Part shown: positions 12,341-23,358 of the stretch, piece after piece
Layout: each line of letters begins with the position of its first letter
How positions within the stretch are numbered: position 1 is the stretch's first letter
NCBI RefSeq assembly: GCF_029227915.1
Contig: NC_079882.1
Coordinates: forward strand, 14,528,501-14,592,500
Direction: 5' to 3'
From: Hydractinia symbiolongicarpus
Taxonomy: Eukaryota > Cnidaria > Hydrozoa > Anthoathecata > Hydractiniidae
Length of the DNA stretch: 64,000 bases
The notes under the pieces: generated by a model
The model's database searches: none
Told to the model about the DNA's origin: nothing
The model's input: the letters and a program-made list of their open reading frames with translations, nothing else
Translations under genes and position numbers: made by a program

Positions 12341-12826
12341 ATGCCACCAGAGTTATATTCACAGTCAACGATCTCACTGTAAAATCACCTGAAAAAAAAT
12401 GCAAAATAGCTACCAAGCTTCACAAACAGTTTGGACATCCCATAGACAGCAGCAAACTGAAAACTCTTCTCCAAGATGAAAATGTTGAAGATAAAGAGTT
12501 ATTTCAGCAAATTGACAATGTTACAAACTCTTGTGACACATGCAGTAGATATATGAAGGCTCGATCAAGGGCCAATTGTCTCACTACCAATGGCCACAGA
12601 TGTCAATGAATGCCTTGCCATGGACCTAAAATTCCTGACAGTTAATCATAAAAAGTTAACCATACTTCATATGATTGATGTGTTCTCTAGATACAGTGCA
12701 TCAACAATTATCAAATCCAAGAAAAAGGAAATTATCGTAGACACAATTCTCAAGCACTGGGTTGCTATTTTTGGCACACCAAACTCGATTTTTTCAGACA
12801 ACGGTGGGGAGTTCAACAATGAGCTC
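12341..12826 (+). pseudogene. Copia integrase, N-terminal half
   Basis: An HHCC zinc-binding region (LHKQFGHPIDSSKL … CDTCSRYMKARSR, about 12410-12570) is followed, after a frame change near 12600, by the catalytic core: AMDLKF, then HMIDVFSRYSAS and IFSDNGGEFNNELL. The two visible Asp residues (D in AMDLKF and D in FSDNGG) are the first two of the D,D-35-E triad. The coding sequence then stops abruptly at a TTAA where a MITE is inserted. The Glu is found after the insertion. Confidence 0.85.
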
Positions 12827-12830
12827 TTAA

Positions 12831-13943
12831 AGGGGCACTCCAGTGAAAAAAAAATATTTGAAAAAAATGTTATTTTAAGAAGACAATACATAAATATGTC
12901 AGAATAAACCTTTTACAATCGTTAAAAATCTTTATTTATACCTTAATGGGGTCTGTAAACATCTTCAATTTTAAATAAATTTGCAAGGTTGCGTAAAGTT
13001 GAGAGGACTAGGTCCGAATAAATAGGCATACGTCACATCGTGAAGACAGTCCGTGAGCTCAGCAGCACACCTTCTAAAAGTTTGTTTACTTACTGTTTAC
13101 ATTGTTCGTTGATAAGACGTCTTGTAATAATGACGAAGATTTTAACTTAAAAAACATAGAATAGGATAATTAGGATAAACATAGAATAGGATAATCTCTT
13201 CATGAAAAAGACTTTACAAAGCTACAGCCACACGACTTCGAACCTCTTGTGTCCCACAAGGGAGAAATTAATAATGATGCAAAGTGACGAGGTGTCTTTT
13301 ACTGACTCAAAATAACGTTCTTAGCATAATATTTTTTAAAGAAATAGAAAATATATTTAATTGGTTTTTTTTTAACATTCCTTTCATCACAAAAACTTTA
13401 TCATTTGTTTCAGTAAAAAAACTTTCTTACTTTACAAGCCAATTTATTTTTATTTCACAATTCAGCAATATTTTTTTATCCGCACGTGCTTTTTTGCACA
13501 CAAATGCAAACAAATTTTATGTAACGTTGAAATTGTCACCATGATGGAGGACCATTCAAATGCGTGATCGAAAGATCGAATAATGTTCGGGTCCTGATAA
13601 GTTGGTAAAACGGGAGTATTAATATTGTACAAATAAAAATCATTCTTATGATTATGGTAGGTCATGAATGCGTTGCAGAAGCTACTGACTTATAAGTAGT
13701 TGTTTTGACAAAGCTGTTTTAGAAACTGCATTATCAGCATCACATGCAGCCTTAAACATTATAAAGATTGAAGAAAATGGGTACATTTACCCCCTGAAAA
13801 TATTCGGCATGTCCTTCCATCAAAAAAGCTTCTTTTTTGAAAAACAAAGAATAGAAACTTGATCGCCCAGGAAAGATGTGTAACTACTTTCTGAGTGCGT
13901 ATATAGCAAAAAAGAAAAAAGTGATTTTTACTGGAGTTCTCCT
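12831..13943. mobile_element. TTAA-flanked MITE inserted in Copia integrase
   Basis: 1113 bp flanked by the 4-bp duplication TTAA (12827-12830 and 13944-13947). The ends are imperfect inverted repeats: AGGGGCACTCCAGTGAAAAA on the left, and AGGAGAACTCCAGTAAAAAT read inward from the right. There is no transposase; the small ORFs inside are AT-rich and featureless. TTAA duplications are made by piggyBac and Kolobok transposases, and I cannot choose between them from the termini. A short duplication (AACATAGAATAGGATAAT) occurs at about 13155-13195. Confidence 0.85.
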
Positions 13944-13947
13944 TTAA

Positions 13948-16452
13948 GAGATGTAGCAGAACTGTTAAACACAAGAGTGTATACAACAGCAGCAGAAGCT
14001 CCATGGTCAAATGGTGTATGTGAGCATCATAATGTCATCCTGGAAAATATAATTATGAAAATTGTTGACAACACTAGTTGTTCTGTTGAAAATGCACTTA
14101 CGTGGGCCACTTGTGCCAAGAATGCGTTGCATAATAACCATGCATTCAGTCTCAATCAGCTTGTATTTGGACGCAATCCAAATCTCCCATCTGTGCTTAC
14201 AGCCAAGCCTCCTGTTCTTCGAACAGTTACACCCAGTCAATTAATTGCGAATCATCTGAATGCCCTGCATGTTGCTCGCAAAGCATTCATTGAAAGTGAA
14301 TCTTAAAACAGCACTCAGTCATCAAACACGGACATCTACCAGCAAAGATTTTTATAATGGTGAATTGGTATACTATAAGCGACGTGGAGAAAGAGTGGAG
14401 AGGACCTGGTGTAGTCCTTGGCATTGATGGAAAACAGGTCCTTGTTAAACATGGAGGAACTTACGTTCGAGTAAGTCCTTGTCACTTGCAATCAGTGAAG
14501 GGACACCGTAGTTGTCAGGAAAGCACAAGTGGAAACCCTCAAGTGAAGAAAACTACAACCAAAGAAGAAGATTGCGTTGATGAGATTTTAAACAGCGTAG
14601 CGAATGGGTTGCTTGAAAGCGTAAACGATTTTGATATCAACACATCGTCAGAAGTTGTACTTGATGACATTCCTAGTGATCATGCCGTAAATACAAATGA
14701 GATCCCTGCTATTTCCCATGCTCAGGTTGAAACAACACATCAATCAAGCATTGAGCAAGAAGTTTCTAACACACCTCGCAATGAACAGTCATTGACAGTG
14801 ACCCTTCCAAAAGTCAGGGAGAGGGTTAGGTTTATTGATCCTGATACTAATAAACTTGCTGAATTTATGGTTGTTAGTTGTGCTGGTAAAGTAGGAAAAT
14901 CTGGAGTTGGAGCATATAAGAATTGGTTGAATGTCAAAGATGTTAAAACCAAAGCCATGAAATCAATTGACTTTGAAAACATTTTGGATTGGGAAAAGGT
15001 AAACACAGAGTCAGTATATAATGTACAAACGTCATGTGATGTTAGTGAAGCTCAACATAAAGAATTAACTAAATGGCGTGATTACAATGTTTATGATAAA
15101 GTTGAAGACAAAGCGCAAGACATAACCACAACCCGCTGGGCGATATCTGAGAAAAGTCATGATGGTAAAACAGAAATTAAAGCACGATTAGTGGCACAAG
15201 GTTTTGAGGAGGACACTATTGGTATACGAACAGACTCGGCAACTGTAAACAAGGAGAACTTTTGTCTTGTGTAATATTGGTGCAACCCATGGAAGGAAAA
15301 TTTTACAGTCTTGATATTAAAGCTGGGTTTCTTCAAGGTGCCAAGATTGATAGAGCCGTACATCTTCTTCCACCACCAGAAGCTAACACAGACAAGTTGT
15401 GGAAACTAAAAACACCTGTTTATGGCTTGTGCGACGCTTGGTAAGAGACATTATCTAACGTATTCGATAAAGTTGGAGCTACAAGAAGCATTTATGACAA
15501 TGCATTATTTTTCTGGAGAAAAGAAACTCTCGAAGGTGTAATTTGCTGCCATGTTGACGATTGCTTCTTCGTCGGAAGTGATATGTTTCATGACACTATC
15601 ATTGCACATTTACGTAAGACATTTTCACTTAGTAAAGAGAATTCAAAGTCGTTTAACTTTTTGGGATTAGAAATTGAACAAGAGTGTGGTGCAGTAATTA
15701 TTCATCAGCATAATTACATTAGTAACATTTCACCAATTAATTTGACCAATAGTACGTCTACAATTCCACTTACAAAATATGAAGCACGTCAAATTCAATG
15801 GGCAGCAAAACAAACTAGACCTGATGCTGCTTATGTTGCCTGTGATTTAAGCACTCGCATAAGACATGGAACAGTTGCTGATGCTCGTAGAGCTAACAAG
15901 CAGCTGAAACATCTGCAGCAAACTGAAGTAAAGATTGTTATTTCAAACACTGGAGATGTTAAAGCATCATCGCTCATACTTTTCAGTGATGCACCACATG
16001 GAAATTTAATTAATGGCGGCTCACAAGGTGGATTTGTTCTGCTACTGCATGGTGAAAGCAAAATTCTGCCACTTATTTGGAGATCTAACAAGTTAAAATG
16101 GGTTGTTAAAAGCGCCATGGGTGCGGAAACCATGGCTCTCTTAGAAGGTGCGGAACATGCTATGTTGATCAGATCCCTAATTAAAGAGATTTTTTCAGTT
16201 GATATACCGATTATCTGTATATCAGAAAATAAATCACTTGCGGAAGCAGTCAAAAATACCAACGTCATAGAAGATAAACGATTGTATATTAATATTTGTG
16301 CACTTCGTGAGATGGTCGAAAAAGGAGAAATGGGGGAACTCATTCTTACGAAATCAAGTGATCAGATTGCTGACTGTCTTACGAAAGGCACTGCTTCAGC
16401 TGAAAACCTGCTACGTATACTATCCGGTAGAGAACAGTTGAAATACCGTTAA
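13948..16452 (+). pseudogene. Copia integrase C-part, reverse transcriptase, RNase H
   Basis: The integrase resumes in frame (DVAELLNTRVYTTAAEAPWS, then NGVCEHHN with the catalytic Glu). A stop at about 14304 reflects a frameshift before the 305-codon frame at 14357-15274. Reverse transcriptase starts at TTRWAISEKSHDGKTEIKAR, has a short gap near 15270, and shows SLDIKAGFLQG and YGLCDAW followed by an in-frame TAA at about 15442. The catalytic HVDD motif (CHVDDCFFVG) is at about 15550-15580. The RNase H region (LILFSDAPHGN … SAMGAETMALLEGAE … DQIADCLTKG) runs to the stop at 16452. The numerous breaks mean no functional polyprotein can be made. Confidence 0.88.
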
Positions 16453-16596
16453 GTTTTGGTTAATTAGAACAAATATAACAGTATGCCAAAAGACACTTTA
16501 GAAGCATTCTTACATTGTGTTCCTGCGTCTTGCAGTTTCTTTTCTTGAACATACTTTATGATTATGTTTTATTGAGAGAGAATGTAGTGGCAAGAT

Positions 16597-16673
16597 TGTC
16601 ATTATGTTCATTATATCTTTTAGGTTTAGATGTACGGCTTTATGCCATAATAAAGAATACAGATCTATTCACA
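16597..16673 (+). repeat. Copia 3' LTR, 77 bp
   Basis: Same boundaries as the 5' LTR, followed directly by GTATA, the target duplication. Here the hairpin is followed by AATAAAG, a candidate poly(A) signal. In the 5' copy the same place reads AATTAAG. Confidence 0.9.
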
Positions 16674-17243
16674 GTATACACTTTATTAGTGAAATATTAT
16701 CCAAATTATACCGTTCTGGGATTAAAAAATCAAGACTCATTCTGTTTCCTTGCAATTTACTCTACCAACATTTCAATCTTTTTCAGTAATTTCAATCAGG
16801 AATGCTAATGATTACCATGATAACAACAATAGCTAGAACAAATACATATGTTACCCCCAGCAAAACAACACTTTTCTTGCTGATTCAAATCGTGAATTTT
16901 TATGAAATGAATAACAAAAGATCGACTTTTTGTATTGTGATTATTTTTTTTACATAGAATGAAGTTTATAACACTTTTAGAGTCATTTTTAAAATTCACC
17001 TGCACGAGGACCGTTAGTTCGTGTACAAGAGACACGAAATAGCCAGTGAAAAGTAGGGTATTCGACTGTTATGTATTTAATTAGCTTCGTTGCGCTCACT
17101 CTGGCGTGGGAGTTTAATATTGGAATTATTTATTCATTGGTGGTTCTGTGATGATACTGCTGGTTTGCTGTTGGTTTTCTGGTCGTTCTACAGGGACTGC
17201 TGGTTCTGTGGAGACTGGTAGTTACCTGTTTTAGTTATTACAT

Positions 17244-17251
17244 CCCACTTC
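17244..17251. repeat. 8-bp target-site duplication, right
   Basis: CCCACTTC immediately outside the right inverted repeat; identical to 10695-10702. Confidence 0.6.
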
Positions 17252-17953
17252 AACTAATTTACAAACCTTTGTTCAACCGGTTTGGACAGGTGAACGCAAA
17301 ATGCCCTTTCGAAACGAAAAAGAACAGGTCATGGTCCTGGACGCGAGATGAAGAGGGATTGCGAGGATGATGTTGAAGGAAGCAATGAGGCACTATGCAT
17401 GTACTGTAAAAGGTCATCTATGCATCCAACCAACGTGCTGGATCACTAGCCATGTGCAAGCAATGGAGTTGGTCAAATGCGTAGACAGCAAAAAAACTTA
17501 TATTGATTGGCAAACTACGTTACAAAGTGTCGTATGTAATCATTTCCTTGCAAAGATGCAGAAAAAAGACAACACACCAGGACTTAACCCTTCATGTGTG
17601 ACTTATTTGTGGTCATTCTTATAAGGGAAACATTGGGACCACTGCCACTGTTTTTACATTCAGGTCATACTCACCTATATCATCTATCGAAATACACAAG
17701 GCTAAAAGAGCATTAGGCATAGGAGAAGAAGCAGGTCAAAGTTAACATACTCGCACTTCTTAATTATTTCCACGTCCCTTTTGGGCACAGGATGGGTAGG
17801 CGGAATAAAGGGAAAAAAGTGCGCAAAGCATCAACATTGCCATTACAGCAAAACACAAAAGGAGAATGGCAGCTGAAGTTGTGTCAGTAACAGTTGAGGG
17901 CAATATTTGTGTTCTTGTGGCCGAAATACAATCAGAGTTTTCTAATTGAGCCC
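17252..17953. other. Stretch with an unassigned 85-codon ORF
   Basis: The frame at 17367-17624 (+), and alternative frames over the same bases, include a CMYCKRSSMHP-like cysteine motif. This could be a decayed transposon or zinc-binding protein, but I cannot place it. No splice partners seen. Confidence 0.3.
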
Positions 17954-17956
17954 TAA

Positions 17957-18282
17957 GGGGCCTTCAAAAAATTTTTGGGCCCCTGTTAGCGGGATATTGG
18001 CGCTAAGGGAGGGAGGGGTTTTCAAGCTTGAAAAAAGGATCCGCGAACAATTGAGAAATTTAAAAAATTTGTTTGTGGCCTGAAAATTCTTCGTTCGCGA
18101 GCATAATGTCTCATGTCATCAATTCCGATAACTTTTATCTACAAAACACGCCCCTGAGCCTTTTAAGATTTATCCAAATGTATGTATTTCACGGACAGAA
18201 ATCTGCTAAAAGAGGGGGAGGGGGTCTAAATCTTAGCGGCGATATCCCGCTAACGGGGACCAAAAAATTTTTTGAAGGCCCC
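17957..18282. mobile_element. TAA-flanked MITE, 326 bp
   Basis: The ends are inverted repeats of about 50 bp (GGGGCCTTCAAAAAATTTTT … GTTAGCGGGATAT). The 3-bp sequence TAA lies on both sides (17954-17956 and 18283-18285), as expected for PIF/Harbinger-type target duplications. It encodes no protein. The duplication is only 3 bp in AT-rich DNA, so the superfamily assignment is tentative. Confidence 0.75.
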
Positions 18283-18285
18283 TAA

Positions 18286-18687
18286 TTTTGTCTCCAGGGA
18301 ATTGCACTGGATTGCTTTTAAATCCAATTTTATCAAAATTTAAGGTTACAGACTTAGCTTTACTCTTTCTCGCAGCCAAAGTTTTGTTTTAAAGGAACAT
18401 TTTTTAAGCTTTTTTGTTGTAGTTGTCAGAGGGATTTTCTCCTCCTGGAGGTCAAAGTTATTGCACATGCTCCAAGGTCTGACAAATGGCTTTGTATTTT
18501 ACAGGGCAGGATTCTATTCTCGTCTTAAAACAATAATCAAATTTTGCACATGATAGAATACCAATGACAAATTTTCCTCCACAACTACTTAAATTAGAAT
18601 GTACAGTTCGAATTTCGAAAAAAAACATTCGAAATTACATAAGAAACGAACCAACCAAATAAGGGTATTTGTTTCATTTATTTTAAT
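18286..18687. other. AT-rich stretch without recognised gene
   Basis: Nothing recognisable; leads into a trinucleotide microsatellite. Confidence 0.35.
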
Positions 18688-18986
<299 letters not shown>

Positions 18987-19190
18987 TTTAAAGTGGCTAG
19001 CCCAGAAAATCATAAAAACCTATAGTTAGTGGATTGTTTCCACTGGGGGCCACTAGAACAAAAAAGAAACAAAAAATGATAAACCTTAGACTGCCTCAGC
19101 TCAATCAAACATAGTAACATTTATAATCTGTGAAAATTGAAAAGAAAAAGAATAAAAAACAAAAATTAAAAAGTTAAAAAGTGATCTCCA

Positions 19191-19436
19191 TTAGAATTTG
19201 CCAAATACATTAGAGATGGAAGTCTTAAACGAAAGCAGACTTACATCACAGGTCACTTGGTCTGGAAGATTATTCCACACTTTTGCAGCTCTAAATGGGA
19301 AGGCTTTTTTGCCAAATTCCGTGTTGACCAAGGGAAGTGTGAACCTGTTTTTTGAAGCTCCTCTTGTTTGATGATTATGACAGTTTTTTGTCAAAAGGAA
19401 TTTTGAGCGCATGTAATCAGGAGCAATGTGATTCAT
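19191..19436 (-). pseudogene. C-terminal tail of a LINE reverse transcriptase
   Basis: An 81-codon frame reading NRFTLPLVNTEFGKKAFPFR then AAKVWNNLPDQVTCDVSLLS and FKTSISNVFGKF. This is the characteristic extreme C-terminus of many LINE ORF2 proteins (LP..N..GK.SF.YRGAK.WN.LP.......S...FK..L). The upstream bases to 19631 look like the decayed continuation of the same element, with stops. The polymerase motifs are absent. The clade cannot be set from this tail. Confidence 0.7.
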
Positions 19437-19631
19437 GTTGTTACAACATCCGCAGCAAATTTGTGTTAAATTGTATGTAAGGTCCTAGGTGCCCGTGAAA
19501 CCTAACACAGAGATCCTCAAACAACATCTGTACAGCATTCTTCTCAAAGATTAAACCACGTAAAATGTATCAAGTCATTCTATACATCTTCAGGAAAATT
19601 CACTTGATGTTTAATAATTGCATTTGGTAGC

Positions 19632-19791
19632 TGTATAAGGATGAGATCAATAACTGAGACAATGTTGTGACTTGCTGATATGCTATCATCTTGAATAATA
19701 ATAAATGCTAGATCATAACGATTAGAGTACCTAACATAAGATAAATCGTAACAAGTAGGGTTCCTAAGATATAACGGGTAATATATATACA
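19632..19791 (-). repeat. Gypsy 3' LTR, 160 bp
   Basis: 3' LTR of the minus-strand element, preceded by the polypurine tract and followed by GTAGC, the target duplication. Confidence 0.95.
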
Positions 19792-19797
19792 TGCCTC

Positions 19798-19832
<35 letters not shown>
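19792..19832 (-). promoter_or_regulatory. Polypurine tract
   Basis: On the minus strand, a long A run followed by GAAGAAAAGAGGCA lies immediately upstream of the 3' LTR. This is the expected plus-strand primer site. Confidence 0.8.
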
Positions 19833-19836
<4 letters not shown>

Positions 19837-19878
19837 AAAAACTAAATGATGGACACGAGTAATTTCGTGTGTAAATGT

Positions 19879-22800
19879 CTATTTCATAACATAGTCTTTA
19901 AATCTTTCTGGTGGTCTTCTAGTGCGTGTTGATCGTCTCGTTTGGATAACGGGTGTCGGAGGGCAGACGATTGATGGTGGAGTGTCTGCCTGAGTTGTCT
20001 CTTGTTCAGTTGGAATTGTTTCTGGTTGATTGATTGCTTGTAGATCTGTCCCGTTAGTACTGGGAAGATGTTCTTCTTTTGTTTGTCGGAGAATGTCTAA
20101 ATCGATGATATCGTTGCGTGTTTCGTTTGGTATTGGGCGTAAAAACTGTCTATTACGTAATGTCGTACGACGGCTGCCATCGACTACAACACGGTATTGT
20201 CGATGGGGTAAACTTTCGCTGATTACCCCGGTCTTTTCCCATCGAAGCGGGGCGTTACCAGTTTGGTTCTGAATGGAAACAGTGTCTCCAACTTTCAAAA
20301 CAGGGAGTTGTTGTTGTGATGTCGTGCAAGCTTGTTGGTGTCTTCTCGTAAAAGCGTTCTCACGAATATCGGCTAAGTCAATCCATTCTTTCCGGAAACG
20401 TCTTGGTGCTGGAAGATGGTCTCTGATGTTGCGTCCAAATAGGAGCTCAGAAGGTGAGACTCCCATGTCTGGTGATGGAGTGTTTCGGTACAGGAGAAGG
20501 GCTTTGGCGACATTATCGGTGTCCAGTGATCCAGATTGACTAATATTGGTCGTTAATATTCGTTTGACAGTCTTAACTGCGGCTTCTGCTCGTCCGTTGC
20601 TTTGGGGGTAGCCGACAGATGATACTCGATGTGAAACGTTCCAAGATCGTAGAAAGTTTTCGAACTCGTGAGATGTAAATGGCGGACCCCCGTCTGATGA
20701 CAGTTCTTCGGGGACGCCAAAATTTGTGAAATATCTTCGAAGAATGTTTACAACCGTGGTAGCTGTAGCATCAGGCTTGGTTGAGGCTACCTCTGGCCAA
20801 CCGGAGAAGCGATCTGCGTAGACTATATACAGACGCCCTGCCATGTGAAATAGATCGGCAGCTGTCTGTTGGAATGGATAAATCGGCGGATCGGGGACTT
20901 CCGGTGTATCTTTGCGATTTGAGGGAGCGATTTGGTTGCATCGGGTGCATTGATTCCTGTGATTTTGTATGTGTGAGCTCATTTGTGGCCAGAAGAATCG
21001 TCTTTTTGCATTTTCTCTCATTGCGCTGACGCCTTGGTGTCCGATGTGTAACTCTTCTAGTAGGGTACGTCGAAGAGCGCGTGGTATCAGGACGCGATCT
21101 TCAAGCATAATTAGATTGTCTACACAATATAAGTCATTTTTCAATCTCCAGTAGGGTAAGATATGTTGTGGTAAAGTTTCTTTGTTGGTTGGAAATCCCT
21201 CGAGAATTGTACGGTGGAGATCTTTGTACTCGGCGTCTTCAGATGCTTTGCGTGAGATGTCCTCAAGGGAACACGAGTTGTTTTGGTTGAAACGGAGGTG
21301 GATAGAAGCCGAGATAGTAGCCTCGATCTTATCAGAGGTGTTTGACGGTGGTGAAAGCGGTATCCGGGACATGAAGTTTGCTCCTACGTTTTTCTTGCCC
21401 GGGATGTGGATTACTTGGAAGTTATACATTAGAGTCTTTTCTCTGATGTCTAACAGTCTTGGGTTTTTTAGCTCGAACAATTCTCTTTTGTTAAATATTG
21501 GTACCAGAGACTCGTGGTCGACGGCGATAATTAGGTTAGGGCATCCCATTACAAACATTCGGCAAGATTGTAAGGCGAATAGTAAAGCGAGTGCTTCGCC
21601 TTCGACTGGTGCGTATCCGCTCTCTGCGGGGGATGTGAAGCGAGAACCAGCGTAGCATGTTTTCCAGTGGTTTTCTCCGCACGTTGGCTTAATCGAAGGA
21701 CACGAACAATGTTTTTGGAGAAGGGTGAAGCCGATACCAGTCTTGCTCCAGTCGGTCGTGATGCAGGTTTGTCGGTTTATCTCGAAAGAGCGAACGCCTT
21801 CATCGATGCTGTCGAGGATCTTTTGTTTGGATTCTTGAAATACGCGCTCTAACGTCTCATCCCAATAGAATTTTCCATCATGTTTCAAGAGTTCTCTGAA
21901 CGGAGTCATGACGGGTGCTTGTGCGAAGGCGTAGGAGACTTGGTTTACTAAGCCGAACCATGATCGAACACCGGTGATGTTGGTCGGCGATGGAAAGTTT
22001 TTAATGCCTTTTAAGATTTTCTGGTTTGGTTTGTAACCATGTGGTGTGATAACAAAACCAGCGAATTCAACGGTGTCTTTCGCGAATTGAAATTTCTCGG
22101 GATTAAACACTATCCCGTTGTTGGCACATAGTGTAATGTAGTTCATTGTGTGCCAAAATGCTGTTGCGATGTCAGAGTCCCAAAGGATCGAGTCGTCTAC
22201 ACAACGTTGGACACGGGGAAAGTCATTTGTTATATCGTCAAAGCGTTTCGTATACCCGTCTCCAGATCCATGGAATCCTTGTGGTGCTCGGAGGTAGCGG
22301 TATCTGCCCCATTCGGTGATGAATGTCGTTGCTTCTTTTGCGTCGTTGGCTAATGGAACGCTGTGGTATCCGTTCCAGGCGTCGAGGGTTGTCTTTTTGG
22401 TTTGCGGTGGAACTACACTTACGATGTTGAAGGGTGATTGGCTGTAATGAGTTTCTCGTTTGGTAGATGCGTTTAGTTTTTGCAAATCTACTGTTCGACG
22501 GGGAGTGCCGTCGTTCTTGGGAACGGTAATCATCCGAGAACACCAGTTTGTAGGTGTCCCGGTTGGAACTGGTTCGACTATCCCCAAGTTTACATCTTGA
22601 TCGAGTTGGTCTTTGACGGATTCTTTCCAGTGATGTGGTACTGGTATTGGTTTATGAACGGAGACGGGGTTTTCGTCCTCACGAAATTGGATTTTTAATG
22701 GTTCGCCTGTCATCACTTGTAGCTTTTGGTGTTTGCAAGTGTTAAATGCACTACTCGAAAAGTATGTTTTGATCCAAACCTCTAATTGTTCTGTATACTC

Positions 22801-23358
22801 TGGTGTCGCTGGAAACGGAATCGTGTCAGGTATGGGTGGACATGGTGAACGACGTGGACATCCGCACTCGGCAACGGAGTCGTCTGGTGAGTCTGTTGCA
22901 TTCAGTTGGCTGGTTGCAATCTGCTCCGGGAAGGTAGAGTGTACGATGTTCAACTTTTTCAGTGCTGTTTTTGATAGAAAAAATCCTTTAACTTTGTCAC
23001 ATAAGTAAACAATTTCTGTGGTGGTCGATGTACCGACGGTGATGTCAGCAATGATTGCGCCTTTAATACTGATGTCGTTATTGTTCACAGCGCGGAGACG
23101 ATGTCGAGTTTTTATCAAAGCGTTTTTACTACAATTCAATTGTGAAAGCAGTTCTATTCCTGCTGTACATGTTTGAGCGCCAGTATCAGCGATGGCGCTA
23201 ACTCTGGTAGGTTGCAGTTTATTCAAAGAAAACGATTTACAAAGTTTCTGATGTGCAGATGAGTTGAGTGAAATAGAGATATTTACTGTTGGCTGTGGGG
23301 ATGGTTTTTGTTCGATGAATTTATCATTTTCCCATTGTCCGTGAGGTACGCCATCTAG
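19879..23358 (-). CDS. pol: Gypsy Pol polyprotein (PR-RT-RH-IN)
   Basis: Open from the codon after the gag UGA (23358) to the stop at 19879-19881, about 1160 residues with no internal ATG start needed. Numbering from the TTG codon at 23226: protease ADTGAQT with DTG at 14-16; reverse transcriptase with the catalytic VDD of CVDDSILWD at 343-345; RNase H with TDWSKTGIGF (D492), E543 and D570; integrase zinc domain H727-x2-H730 … C760-x2-C763; catalytic core D791, D845 and E881, exactly 35 residues between the last two. The C-terminal tail is basic (RRSTRTRRPPERFKDY). I see no frameshift, stop or missing catalytic residue. No chromodomain is evident. Confidence 0.95.
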   Translation of the reverse strand, partial: LDGVPHGQWENDKFIEQKPSPQPTVNISISLNSSAHQKLCKSFSLNKLQPTRVSAIADTGAQTCTAGIELLSQLNCSKNALIKTRHRLRAVNNNDISIKGAIIADITVGTSTTTEIVYLCDKVKGFFLSKTALKKLNIVHSTFPEQIATSQLNATDSPDDSVAECGCPRRSPCPPIPDTIPFPATPEYTEQLEVWIKTYFSSSAFNTCKHQKLQVMTGEPLKIQFREDENPVSVHKPIPVPHHWKESVKDQLDQDVNLGIVEPVPTGTPTNWCSRMITVPKNDGTPRRTVDLQKLNASTKRETHYSQSPFNIVSVVPPQTKKTTLDAWNGYHSVPLANDAKEATTFITEWGRYRYLRAPQGFHGSGDGYTKRFDDITNDFPRVQRCVDDSILWDSDIATAFWHTMNYITLCANNGIVFNPEKFQFAKDTVEFAGFVITPHGYKPNQKILKGIKNFPSPTNITGVRSWFGLVNQVSYAFAQAPVMTPFRELLKHDGKFYWDETLERVFQESKQKILDSIDEGVRSFEINRQTCITTDWSKTGIGFTLLQKHCSCPSIKPTCGENHWKTCYAGSRFTSPAESGYAPVEGEALALLFALQSCRMFVMGCPNLIIAVDHESLVPIFNKRELFELKNPRLLDIREKTLMYNFQVIHIPGKKNVGANFMSRIPLSPPSNTSDKIEATISASIHLRFNQNNSCSLEDISRKASEDAEYKDLHRTILEGFPTNKETLPQHILPYWRLKNDLYCVDNLIMLEDRVLIPRALRRTLLEELHIGHQGVSAMRENAKRRFFWPQMSSHIQNHRNQCTRCNQIAPSNRKDTPEVPDPPIYPFQQTAADLFHMAGRLYIVYADRFSGWPEVASTKPDATATTVVNILRRYFTNFGVPEELSSDGGPPFTSHEFENFLRSWNVSHRVSSVGYPQSNGRAEAAVKTVKRILTTNISQSGSLDTDNVAKALLLYRNTPSPDMGVSPSELLFGRNIRDHLPAPRRFRKEWIDLADIRENAFTRRHQQACTTSQQQLPVLKVGDTVSIQNQTGNAPLRWEKTGVISESLPHRQYRVVVDGSRRTTLRNRQFLRPIPNETRNDIIDLDILRQTKEEHLPSTNGTDLQAINQPETIPTEQETTQADTPPSIVCPPTPVIQTRRSTRTRRPPERFKDYVMK

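Larger units (their letters stand above)
11018..16673 (+). mobile_element. Copia LTR retrotransposon, GalEa-like, defective
   Basis: A complete insertion bounded by two 77-bp LTRs (TGTCATTATG…CTATTCACA) and a perfect 5-bp target duplication GTATA (11013-11017 and 16674-16678). A tRNA-iMet-type primer site follows the 5' LTR. The domain order gag (CCHC) - protease - integrase - reverse transcriptase - RNase H is Copia-type. The HVDD motif and overall sequence resemble GalEa-like Copia elements (family recognised from memory). It is dead: frameshifts in gag, a protease DSG changed to NSG, a 1.1-kb MITE in integrase, further frame breaks, and a TAA in reverse transcriptase. It sits inside the 10703-17243 element. 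Confidence 0.93.
10703..17243. mobile_element. Inverted-repeat DNA element split by a Copia insertion
   Basis: The ends are inverted copies of each other over about 110 bp: 10703-10830 (…GTAATAACTAAAACAGG…) and 17135-17243. The inner parts are rich in AGAACCACCAG-like short repeats. An 8-bp direct repeat CCCACTTC flanks both sides (10695-10702 and 17244-17251), the length made by hAT and P superfamily transposases. Without the nested Copia element it would be about 880 bp, and it has no transposase gene, so it is a non-autonomous, MITE-like element. Superfamily by TSD length only. Confidence 0.65.

Noticed and set aside
15831-16343. 170-codon minus-strand ORF
   Set aside because: Shadow of the Copia RNase H region, which has clear motifs on the plus strand.
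20030-22698. Several plus-strand ORFs of 60-157 codons
   Set aside because: Antisense shadows of the intact gypsy pol frame.
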